Below, piece after piece: positions 1 through 6,396 of a DNA stretch of 40,620 nt (positions are counted from its first letter, which is position 1; every line of letters starts with the position of its first letter). Source of the stretch: Glaciecola sp. (GTDB lineage: Bacteria > Pseudomonadota > Gammaproteobacteria > Enterobacterales > Alteromonadaceae); NCBI GenBank assembly GCA_023268935.1, contig JALRKK010000069.1, positions 1 to 40,620 on the forward strand, read 5' to 3'. Made by a program: the position numbers and the translations under genes. The notes below the pieces were generated by a model. It saw nothing but the letters and a program-made list of their open reading frames with translations, had not been told where the DNA came from and did no database searches.

Positions 1-262
1 CACCACCATGGCCGCCACCATGACCATCCTCTTTTTTAGCGTCCTTTTTAGGGTCGCCATGCCCATCGTCTTTTTTCTTTTCTTCTTTCTTGGGAGCGCC
101 ATGGCCATCGTCTTTTTTGCCGTGGTCGTCCTTTTTCCCATGATCGTCTTTGGGCTCAGGCTTGTGGGCTTCTTTAGGCTCTGCCTTCGGTAGCTCTTTG
201 GGTTCTTCGAGTTTGGGTTTGGAAGTCTGCCACGAACTCAATCGCTTGTATGCCAACCGCAC
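1..262 (-). CDS. Partial His/Lys/Asp-rich low-complexity protein, running off the left edge
   Basis: On the minus strand this frame is open from a stop at 290-292 to the window edge. It encodes a Lys/Pro/Glu-rich stretch followed by imperfect repeats of the type KKDDHG and KKDDGHG, ending in GGGHGG at the edge. Such tracts are usual for flexible, possibly metal-binding, linkers or tails. The plus-strand frames over 1-190 give only a Phe/Val/Ile-rich antisense shadow, so the minus strand is the better reading of the repeats. The start is uncertain: the only non-TTG candidate is GTG at 262 and no convincing ribosome-binding site precedes it. It overlaps the rightward ORF at 150-503, so at least one of the two is mis-started or degraded. 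I do not recognise a family. Confidence 0.4.
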   Translation of the reverse strand, partial: MRLAYKRLSSWQTSKPKLEEPKELPKAEPKEAHKPEPKDDHGKKDDHGKKDDGHGAPKKEEKKKDDGHGDPKKDAKKEDGHGGGHGG

Positions 263-503
263 ATTGTACAGCGATGCATGGGTAGTGGATTATCCTTGGT
301 TGCGCGAGTTATTTGGTCACGCTCAGGTAAAAATGGAATTTCGTATCAGTGCAATTGAAATGTTGCTAAATGAAGCGCAACTCTCGCGTTGGGATGCCAC
401 CAAAGCCCAAGTCACCCATACTCTAAAGTTGCCTAGACATCGCGCCAGTAATGACGCCGAAATCATTCAAAGAACGTATATGGCACTCGTTGCTAATGAA
501 TAG
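150..503 (+). CDS. Small hypothetical protein, start uncertain
   Basis: A 117-residue frame opened by TTG at 150 (an in-frame stop lies at 141). The first 25 residues are Ser/Gly/Leu low complexity and are probably the antisense of the His/Lys-rich tract, not real protein. From about 225 onward composition and codon use look coding: a mixed helical sequence with Trp, Tyr and charged residues. ATG at 333 is preceded by AGG five bases upstream and would give 56 residues; GTG at 285 is another option. It ends 15 bases before the TPR-like gene, so the two may be cotranscribed. No family recognised. It could be the 3' remnant of a longer gene disrupted by the repeat tract. Confidence 0.4.
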   Translation: MGSGLWASLGSAFGSSLGSSSLGLEVCHELNRLYANRTLYSDAWVVDYPWLRELFGHAQVKMEFRISAIEMLLNEAQLSRWDATKAQVTHTLKLPRHRASNDAEIIQRTYMALVANE

Positions 504-518
504 GGAATAAGTAACCTC

Positions 519-1478
519 ATGAAAATTTATGTCATTATCGCACTGATGCTCACGATTACAAGCGTTCAGGCTGACGTTGAAAAAGGCGATAAAGCCTATG
601 CTCAAGGAGATAAGGTAACGGCTCTTGCCTATTACAAAGCGGTTGAAGATACACCAGAGGGTATTAAAGCGCTGGCGTATTTTTATATGAAAGAAGACGA
701 ACTGGATGATGCCGAGGATATTATTGTTGCAGGAGTAAAACGGTTTCCTGACAACCCTGATTTGTATAATGTAAAAGGCGTCATAATGAGCCGTCAAGCC
801 ATGGACGCGGTGTTCTCAGCGTTAAGCTATGCCAAAAAATCCAAAGCCGGATTTGCCAAAGCGGTGGAGCTTGCACCGCAAAATGCCCAATATCGCATGG
901 ATTTAATTCAGTTTTATTTGCAAGCGCCAGGCTTTGCTGGAGGAAATACTGACAAAGCGTGGGAGCATGTTCAAGTCTTAGAGGAGCTTGATACTACGAT
1001 GGGATTTCAGGCCAAGGTCGCCTATTACCAAGTGACCGAACAACCTGAATTCCTCTCTCAATTCGTCTTGAGCGCAGCACAACATAGCTCTGCACCAGAG
1101 GTGTTGTTAAGCGCAGGTATCTTATTAATGAATCAGCAAGCGTTCGCGCAGAGTTTTGCAACATTGAGCAAGATTCAATTACCTAGTGAAGCTACAGAGT
1201 CGCAACGTGAAGCATATTATGGCGCTCAGTATCAAATGGCAAAGCTGGCAATGATGGCGAATCAATATTATGACGAAGCACTGGTCAGTATTGAGCTATT
1301 TATGAAGCAATCGCCTCAATATCGCAACCCACAATTTGCTCAGTGGGCACAATATCGCTACGGAGTGTTGCTTGCCCGTTCAGGGGAAATAAAGAAAGGA
1401 AAAAACATTTTAAATGCTATAGAGACTCAAGATAAGCAGTTACATAAAGAATTAAGAAAAATGCTCAGGACACTCTAA
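519..1478 (+). CDS. Secreted TPR-like repeat protein
   Basis: 319 residues. An N-terminal signal peptide (basic MK, hydrophobic IIALMLTIT, then SVQA as a likely cleavage site near residue 19) predicts export to the periplasm. The body is all-helical with tetratricopeptide-like pairs, for example around residues 22-75 (GDKAYAQGDKVTALAYYKAV, then a PDNPDLYNVKG turn), around 105-125 and 180-265. Such solenoids usually act as protein-protein scaffolds; the partner cannot be read from sequence. The start is supported by a purine-rich stretch (AGGGAATAAG) upstream of the ATG. Its stop overlaps the convergent gamma-glutamylcyclotransferase-like gene by 4 bases. The specific function is unknown. Confidence 0.75.
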   Translation: MKIYVIIALMLTITSVQADVEKGDKAYAQGDKVTALAYYKAVEDTPEGIKALAYFYMKEDELDDAEDIIVAGVKRFPDNPDLYNVKGVIMSRQAMDAVFSALSYAKKSKAGFAKAVELAPQNAQYRMDLIQFYLQAPGFAGGNTDKAWEHVQVLEELDTTMGFQAKVAYYQVTEQPEFLSQFVLSAAQHSSAPEVLLSAGILLMNQQAFAQSFATLSKIQLPSEATESQREAYYGAQYQMAKLAMMANQYYDEALVSIELFMKQSPQYRNPQFAQWAQYRYGVLLARSGEIKKGKNILNAIETQDKQLHKELRKMLRTL

Positions 1479-2089
1479 GGGAATTTTTGACTCGAAATGA
1501 TGACCTTTACCGCCACGTGCATGCCGTCAACCTTCCATTCACCAGTATTGGGATTGTGAATTACTCTTGATAACAGCTCTCGATTGCTACCATCATCATA
1601 TTCTACATGCATAGTGCAATAGCTGTTATCGCGTAAACGAAAGTCATCGATGATGACGTTTAAAGGCTTTGGCTCAGGCACAAAGCGGCGCCGTTTTGAC
1701 CAACTTTTTTGGATAATTTCAAATTCATAAATGGGTTGTTCATATTGATTCGCTGCAATGTAAGCAAATGCTTTTTTGCCTGAGTTGAGTTCGACTTCAA
1801 TGCGTTTGTAATCGTCAGTTTCGTAGGAGTCGAGTAATGCGAGCTCGGTTTCAGTCACAGATAGACATTTTCCTTCAACCACATCTGAGGCGCAATCAGT
1901 CTGATAGATAATTGGATGTTGGCGCTGGTCTGAAATGTCTACGACGCTCTCGTCTGCAATGCTGATCCAATCTAACATGAATCCAGATAAACTGTCTGGC
2001 CACATGTCAGGTTGTCGTTTGAGCAAATGCTCTTGAACAGAAGGCAACTGTAACGTGCCGTAGGTAAAAATGTTTACAATGAGGTTCAA
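1475..2089 (-). CDS. Gamma-glutamylcyclotransferase (AIG2-like) family protein
   Basis: About 204 residues from TTG at 2089. The hallmark FTYGTLQ near the N-terminus is the family's substrate-binding loop. LDSYETDDYKR further on carries the acidic residue region used in cyclisation of gamma-glutamyl substrates. The frame stays open to an ATG at 2173, but that would add 28 hydrophobic residues before a family motif that normally sits at the extreme N-terminus, and it would overlap the start of the divergent HDAC-family gene. A promoter-like TTGGTG-17-TACAAT (2163 to 2135) lies inside that extension, so the internal start is preferred. The C-terminal ~75 residues, beginning at a basic WSKRRRF segment, are extra relative to the minimal fold. 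The substrate cannot be inferred. Confidence 0.7.
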   Translation of the reverse strand: MNLIVNIFTYGTLQLPSVQEHLLKRQPDMWPDSLSGFMLDWISIADESVVDISDQRQHPIIYQTDCASDVVEGKCLSVTETELALLDSYETDDYKRIEVELNSGKKAFAYIAANQYEQPIYEFEIIQKSWSKRRRFVPEPKPLNVIIDDFRLRDNSYCTMHVEYDDGSNRELLSRVIHNPNTGEWKVDGMHVAVKVIISSQKFP

Positions 2090-2134
2090 AGGCTGCTCTG
2101 ACAAGGCTATACAAAAAAGATAGATAAGGGGTAT

Positions 2135-2163
2135 ATTGTAGAACAATCTTTGTTGACCACCAA
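2135..2163 (-). promoter_or_regulatory. Candidate promoter of the GGCT-like gene, overlapping a small palindrome
   Basis: On the minus strand TTGGTG (2163-2158) and TACAAT (2140-2135) are separated by 17 bases, a good sigma-70 arrangement. ATTGT-AGA-ACAAT (2135-2147) forms a short palindrome over the -10 element. The site lies within 40 bases of the start of the divergent HDAC-family gene, so the two transcription units share this region. Confidence 0.45.
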
Positions 2164-2171
2164 TAGAAAAC

Positions 2172-3071
2172 ATGATTCCACTGATATTTCATCCGATCTA
2201 TTCAGAATTACATTTGCCGATTCGACATCGCTTTCCAATTGAAAAATACCAAGGGATCTATGATGCCTTGATTCAACAAAACGTTCCGACTGAGTGGTTC
2301 TTAACACCCACTCCATTAACTCCTGAAAAATTAAGTCAAGTGTTTCAACCTACTTACATAAAAGACTTGACCACTGGTACATTGGATGCAAAATCCATGC
2401 GTCGCATTGGCTTCCCATGGTCTGAACAGCTCATTAAGCGTTCATTGACAGCGTGTGCTGGCACTGTATTGACCGCACAAAAAGCATTAGAACATGGCAA
2501 AGCCTTAAATCTAACAGGAGGTTATCATCATGCGTTTGCCGATTTTGGTTCAGGTTTTTGTTTGTTTAACGATTTGTATCTCGCCGCGTTAACGATGCTG
2601 CAGAATTCGGCTATTGATAAGGTATTAATTTTTGACTGTGACGTACATCAAGGCGATGGCACGGCAAAATTAGCTCAAGGCAATGACGCCATCATCACCG
2701 TATCAATTCACGGCGAGAAAAACTTTCCGTATCGTAAACAAGTATCGGATTTTGATTTTGGTTTATCCAAAGGAACAGGCGACGCCGAGTACTTTGCCTG
2801 TGTAGAAGAAGCATTCGAGCTAGCGGTTAGACTACACCGGCCAGATGCGATTATTTATGATGCAGGGGTGGATGTGCATGTTGATGATGACTTAGGGCAT
2901 TTGGCCGTAAGCACTGAAGGCGTTTATGCTCGTGATAAATATGTGTTTGAACGAGCCGCTCAGTTAGATACACCCATCGCTGCGGTGATTGGGGGAGGCT
3001 ATCAACGAGATATTGATGCGTTAGTGAAGGTGCATCTCCAACTTTATCGTGCTGCTGGGGTATATATGTAA
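2172..3071 (+). CDS. Histone deacetylase / acetoin-utilisation (AcuC-like) family hydrolase
   Basis: 299 residues covering the whole zinc-dependent arginase/deacetylase fold. Visible landmarks: tandem His in GGYHHAF (119-120), FDCDVHQGDG with probable zinc ligands Asp157 and His159, YDAGVDVH with the third ligand near Asp234, and GGGY with the catalytic-type Tyr277. Bacterial members deacylate small molecules or acetyl-lysine in proteins; the substrate here is unknown. The family-typical N-terminus (LIFHPIYSE...HRFPIEKY) fixes the ATG at 2172, though no strong ribosome-binding site is seen. It is divergent from the gamma-glutamylcyclotransferase-like gene with almost no spacer. Moderate length and intact active-site residues argue that it is functional. 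Confidence 0.9.
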   Translation: MIPLIFHPIYSELHLPIRHRFPIEKYQGIYDALIQQNVPTEWFLTPTPLTPEKLSQVFQPTYIKDLTTGTLDAKSMRRIGFPWSEQLIKRSLTACAGTVLTAQKALEHGKALNLTGGYHHAFADFGSGFCLFNDLYLAALTMLQNSAIDKVLIFDCDVHQGDGTAKLAQGNDAIITVSIHGEKNFPYRKQVSDFDFGLSKGTGDAEYFACVEEAFELAVRLHRPDAIIYDAGVDVHVDDDLGHLAVSTEGVYARDKYVFERAAQLDTPIAAVIGGGYQRDIDALVKVHLQLYRAAGVYM

Positions 3072-3389
3072 AATTAAAGTGTTTAAAAATCAGTCGATAT
3101 AGTAAAAATTGACTATATTTATTTGTGAAAATAATGTGAACAAATTCAATGTATTGATTAAATAAATGTTAATTTTTCACCATTTGCTGAAACTTTTCAG
3201 TATAATGCGAATCCCTAACAACAAAGCAATACCAATACTTTCTTAGCGATAACAATAATAAAAGCATAAGAACAATAATAATTAAGAAGTACGCAAGACC
3301 AGAAAGAACGGACGCACACAATGGACGTTGAGGACAGAACCGTCATTCAACAGTGTGAATATTTAAAAAGGATAAGCGAGAGGTATTTT
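3072..3389. other. AT-rich intergenic region and long leader of the TerB-like gene
   Basis: About 318 bases without a convincing gene. It holds an AT-rich inverted repeat (ATATAGT at 3097-3103 with ACTATAT at 3112-3118), which could be a weak end signal for the HDAC-family gene. It also holds a palindrome plus TATAAT at 3187-3206. From there a leader of about 180 bases runs to the preferred start at 3390. The frame extending to an ATG at 3321 has no ribosome-binding site. No tRNA or structured RNA family is recognised. Confidence 0.5.
3187..3206 (+). promoter_or_regulatory. Palindrome abutting a TATAAT -10 element
   Basis: CTGAAA-CT-TTTCAG (3187-3200) is a perfect 6+6 inverted repeat immediately followed by a consensus TATAAT at 3201-3206. 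No consensus -35 is found at normal spacing, so the promoter may depend on an activator or be blocked by a regulator bound to the palindrome. It would drive the TerB-like gene. Confidence 0.45.
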
Positions 3390-3788
3390 ATGCAGTTATC
3401 CCCCCTACAGCGTTATAATCAGTCGTTAATTAAACTTGCCGTATTATTGTACCAAGTTGATGGCAAAATCACATTGTCTGAACAAGACTACCTAGAAGGC
3501 GTCATCAGTGAAATGAGATGGCAAAGTCCTATTTCAATCACCGCATTTTGTAACGAGGCCATTCATCTCGCTAGAGAAGCCGTAGACAACGATGAAGCAC
3601 TGGAATTTATTCGCGATATGGCCAATGATTTGAATTTTGACGCCAATCATGTGGTTGAAGTGGCGATGGGTATCACCGGTATAGACGGAGAACGCAGCGA
3701 GCGTGAAGCGGAGATTTTGCATTATTTAACGCACAAACTTCTAGCCAAAGAATTAACCCAACAAGAGCCCGTTCCTCAGGCATCATAA
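3390..3788 (+). CDS. TerB-like (tellurite-resistance TerB fold) protein
   Basis: 132 residues from ATG at 3390. This start is chosen because GAGAGG at 3378-3383 is the only good ribosome-binding site; a start at 3321 would add 23 residues. The sequence resembles the helical TerB/DjlA-N fold: LIKLAVLLYQVDGKITLSEQDYLEGV near the N-terminus and a second DGERSEREAEIL segment near the C-terminus, the paired acidic DGxxxxxE motifs typical of this fold. No transmembrane segment or signal peptide. In other bacteria such proteins are linked to envelope stress or metal resistance, but no other ter gene is present here, so a tellurite role is not implied. It appears monocistronic, convergent with the LysR gene. 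Confidence 0.65.
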   Translation: MQLSPLQRYNQSLIKLAVLLYQVDGKITLSEQDYLEGVISEMRWQSPISITAFCNEAIHLAREAVDNDEALEFIRDMANDLNFDANHVVEVAMGITGIDGERSEREAEILHYLTHKLLAKELTQQEPVPQAS

Positions 3789-3793
3789 GTGTG

Positions 3794-4642
3794 TTAATCA
3801 ATCAACCTCTTACGTATAAACTCTGATAGTGTCTTTGACACTTCAGGGTGTTGCGTATCGTAGTCAAATAATGCAATTTTGATCTTGCCTAAATAGGGTA
3901 ATGCAGGATGTTGTATTACGGATAAGCTCGGAGGCACTGAACTTTTTGCCAATGCGGTGATTCCTAGACCTTGCTGTATCGCAGCAATCAATCCATACAA
4001 ATCCGCATTCGTATACGAAATCTTCCACATATTGGTCTGCTGTTTGAGTCGCTCTATAACACGAGAGCGATACATACAACCATTTGGGGCAAGCACAAGC
4101 GATAACGGATCCGTTTTGAGAGGTTGACGAATATCACCCACCCACACCAACTCGTCTTCCCGTAATACTTCTCCTTGAGTCTCTATGTCAGGCGGTACCA
4201 GAGCTAAGATCAAATCAAAATCGTCTTTGTATTGTTGACCTAGCAAATTTTGTGACAAAGCCGATGTCACATCGAGTGACACATCCGGATAGCGCTTAGA
4301 AAACTCGCCAATAATACTTGGCAGTAAAGTCGAGGCAAATTCACTGGGGATCCCCAGTCGTAAACGTCCTTTAAGCGGATCTTGCTCGACAGCACGGAAT
4401 ACTTCGTCGTTTACTTCAAGGAGCTTCTTGGCATAAGGCATAAACCACTGTCCATCATTGCTCAAAACGTGGCGCTGCCCAACTTTAACAAATAAGGTTT
4501 TGTCGATTTGTTGTTCAAGTTTTTTAAGTTGCAAACTGATTGCAGGTTGTGACCGTCCCAATACGTCTCCCGCTTTGGCATATCCACCTAGCTCAACCAC
4601 AGTGACAAATGTGCGAATGGCATCCATAGATAACTGTTTCAT
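3794..4642 (-). CDS. LysR-family transcriptional regulator
   Basis: 282 residues. The N-terminal winged helix-turn-helix is clear (DAIRTFVTVVELGGYAKAGDVLGRSQPAISLQLKKLEQ, residues ~7-45), followed by the linker helix and a periplasmic-binding-protein-like effector domain (~92-275; GRLRLGIPSEFASTLLP begins it). The ATG at 4642 has GAGG about 10 bases upstream. It is divergent from gcvT with 158 bases between, so control of the glycine cleavage operon is possible. It is shorter than E. coli GcvA and I cannot assign it to that subgroup. Many LysR proteins autoregulate from such a shared region, and twin repeats at 4659-4680 fit that. The effector is unknown. Confidence 0.85.
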   Translation of the reverse strand: MKQLSMDAIRTFVTVVELGGYAKAGDVLGRSQPAISLQLKKLEQQIDKTLFVKVGQRHVLSNDGQWFMPYAKKLLEVNDEVFRAVEQDPLKGRLRLGIPSEFASTLLPSIIGEFSKRYPDVSLDVTSALSQNLLGQQYKDDFDLILALVPPDIETQGEVLREDELVWVGDIRQPLKTDPLSLVLAPNGCMYRSRVIERLKQQTNMWKISYTNADLYGLIAAIQQGLGITALAKSSVPPSLSVIQHPALPYLGKIKIALFDYDTQHPEVSKTLSEFIRKRLID

Positions 4643-4658
4643 CGCCTGTCCTCATGCC

Positions 4659-4680
4659 GTTATATAATTTAGTTATATAA
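4659..4680. promoter_or_regulatory. Twin GTTATATAA repeats upstream of the LysR gene
   Basis: GTTATATAA occurs at 4659-4667 and again at 4672-4680, a 13-base period. The core TTATATAA is self-complementary, so the pair is both direct and inverted. It begins 17 bases upstream of the LysR start in the LysR-gcvT divergent region and overlaps any LysR -10 element. It is a candidate autoregulatory operator, or simply an AT-rich promoter. Confidence 0.4.
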
Positions 4681-4800
4681 AAAATAGTAATCACGAATAT
4701 AGCATACATTTAAAAAACTTATCATGACTTTTGTTTTTTTAATTAGAGTTTTGGACTCCAATTTGTAGAATTCGAACATCGAAAAAAAAGAAGATGCATC

Positions 4801-5877
4801 ATGAACAAAACCGTACTCCATGCAAAACACCTTGAAGCAGGCGCCAAAATGGTGGATTTTTTTGGCTGGGACATGCCGATTAACTATGGCTCACAAATCG
4901 AAGAACATCACGCTGTACGACAAGATGCAGGTATGTTTGATGTGTCGCATATGACTATAGTAGACGTTAAAGGTGCGCAAGCAAAAGACTACTTGCGTTA
5001 CTTATTAGCGAATGACGTGGATAAATTACAAGTCAAAGGTAAAGCATTGTACTCAGGAATGATCAATGAAACCGGTGGTGTGGTTGATGATTTGATTGTG
5101 TATTTCTTTGACGAGACGAATTATCGTTTAGTTGTAAACTCAGCTACCAAGCAAAAAGATTTGGATTGGCTAAATCAACACGCTTCAAATTTTGATGTCA
5201 GTATTACTGAGCGTGACGAGTTTGCTATGATTGCCGTGCAAGGCCCAAATGCAAAAGCTAAGGCGGCAGAGCTCTTTTCGGATGCACAAAAAGAAGCGGT
5301 CGCGGATATGAAACCATTTTTTGGTGTGCAAGCGGAAGATTTATTTATTGCGACTACAGGGTACACCGGTGAAGCGGGATACGAGATCATGGTGCCCAAT
5401 ACCCAAGCAGGCGATTTTTGGGACAAACTTATCGCGGCAGGCGTTACACCATGTGGTTTGGGTGCGCGTGATACGTTGCGGTTAGAAGCGGGGATGAATC
5501 TTTACGGCCAAGATATGGACGAAACTATTTCACCTTTGGCGGCTAACATGGGATGGACCATTGCATGGGAACCGGCAGAGCGAAATTTTGTGGGTCGCAA
5601 AGCGCTTGAGTCGCAACGCGCGCAAGGGACTGAGCAGCTGATTGGCCTGGTCATGACCGAAAAAGGTGTATTGCGTGCGGGGCAAAAAGTGAAAGTGGAC
5701 GGTGGTGAAGGCGTGATTACGTCAGGCACCTTTTCACCTACATTAGGACATGCTATCGCCATGGCTAGAGTGCCAAAGCCTGTGGGGGTAACCGCTGAGG
5801 TTGAATTGCGCAAAAAATGGGTTACCGTGAATGTAGTAAAGCCCAGTTTTGTGCGCAACGGCAACAGCGTTCTATAA
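4801..5877 (+). CDS. gcvT: Aminomethyltransferase, glycine cleavage T protein
   Basis: 358 residues, close to the 364 of E. coli GcvT. It transfers the methylene group from the aminomethyl-lipoyl arm of GcvH to tetrahydrofolate, releasing ammonia and giving 5,10-methylene-THF. Recognisable segments are the N-terminal [26 protein letters not shown], the MFDVSHM block, [11 protein letters not shown] (folate/substrate pocket) and the C-terminal [13 protein letters not shown] sits 6-10 bases upstream of the ATG. It is first in a gcvT-gcvH-gcvP operon; the 158-base upstream region contains no recognisable glycine riboswitch. Cytoplasmic. Confidence 0.97.
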   Translation: MNKTVLHAKHLEAGAKMVDFFGWDMPINYGSQIEEHHAVRQDAGMFDVSHMTIVDVKGAQAKDYLRYLLANDVDKLQVKGKALYSGMINETGGVVDDLIVYFFDETNYRLVVNSATKQKDLDWLNQHASNFDVSITERDEFAMIAVQGPNAKAKAAELFSDAQKEAVADMKPFFGVQAEDLFIATTGYTGEAGYEIMVPNTQAGDFWDKLIAAGVTPCGLGARDTLRLEAGMNLYGQDMDETISPLAANMGWTIAWEPAERNFVGRKALESQRAQGTEQLIGLVMTEKGVLRAGQKVKVDGGEGVITSGTFSPTLGHAIAMARVPKPVGVTAEVELRKKWVTVNVVKPSFVRNGNSVL

Positions 5878-5928
5878 GCAAAACAATATTCGAAATTAAT
5901 CTTTAACAACCAGTGTTAGGAAAAAAAT

Positions 5929-6318
5929 ATGAGTAACATTCCAGCAGAATTACGATATGCCACCACCCATGAATGGGTCCGTCCAGAAGGTGATGGTATT
6001 TATACTGTCGGTATTACCGAGCACGCTCAAGATCTTTTGGGCGATATGGTGTTTGTGGATCTACCGGATGTAGATGATGAATATGGTGCAGGAGATGATG
6101 CCGCAGTAGCTGAATCTGTGAAGGCTGCCTCGGATGTATATGCCCCAATCGGTGGCACCATTGTTGAGGTAAATGAAGACCTAGAAGATTCCCCAGAGCT
6201 GGTGAATTCTGACCCGTACGGAGACGGTTGGTTATTCAAAATCAAAGCGGAAGATGAAGCTGAAGTCAACGAGCTATTAGATGCGGAAGGATACGCTGAA
6301 AGCATTGCCGACGAATAA
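5929..6318 (+). CDS. gcvH: Glycine cleavage system H protein
   Basis: 129 residues, full length for the family. GcvH carries the lipoyl arm that shuttles the aminomethyl group from GcvP to GcvT and is reoxidised by lipoamide dehydrogenase (not in this window). The lipoylation site is in ESVKAASD, with Lys65 (codon 6121-6123). The N-terminus ([32 protein letters not shown]) is typical. It is strongly acidic, as usual. An AGGAAAAA ribosome-binding site precedes the ATG. It lies 51 bases after gcvT and 78 bases before gcvP; the second gap contains a perfect hairpin. Confidence 0.97.
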   Translation: MSNIPAELRYATTHEWVRPEGDGIYTVGITEHAQDLLGDMVFVDLPDVDDEYGAGDDAAVAESVKAASDVYAPIGGTIVEVNEDLEDSPELVNSDPYGDGWLFKIKAEDEAEVNELLDAEGYAESIADE

Positions 6319-6333
6319 TCGAGCAAGCTAAAC

Positions 6334-6361
6334 CGTATGGTCATGTGCCGATGACCATACG
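6334..6361 (+). other. Perfect hairpin between gcvH and gcvP
   Basis: CGTATGGTCAT (6334-6344) and ATGACCATACG (6351-6361) form an 11-bp perfect stem with a 6-base loop in the gcvH-gcvP spacer. No T-run follows (CACAATTT), so it is not a standard intrinsic terminator. In an operon this position suggests mRNA 3'-end protection or processing that sets different GcvH and GcvP levels. Confidence 0.6.
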
Positions 6362-6396
6362 CACAATTTACGTATTAACCAACGAAGCGCTTTACT

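Noticed and set aside
11-25. GCCGCCACCATGA resembles a eukaryotic Kozak start.
   Set aside because: It is the antisense of Gly/His codons in the leftward repeat tract; the rest of the window is plainly bacterial.
8-193. Rightward 61-residue hydrophobic frame that looks like a membrane peptide.
   Set aside because: It is the reverse-strand shadow of Lys/Asp-rich codons (AAA and GAC give TTT and GTC); no ribosome-binding site.
423-797. Leftward 124-residue frame.
   Set aside because: It lies antisense to the TPR-like gene and the upstream ORF, with poor codon use and no family resemblance.
4643-4800. Possible glycine riboswitch ahead of gcvT.
   Set aside because: No aptamer-like conserved elements were visible; only short AT-rich repeats and a small GAGTTTTGGACTC fold.
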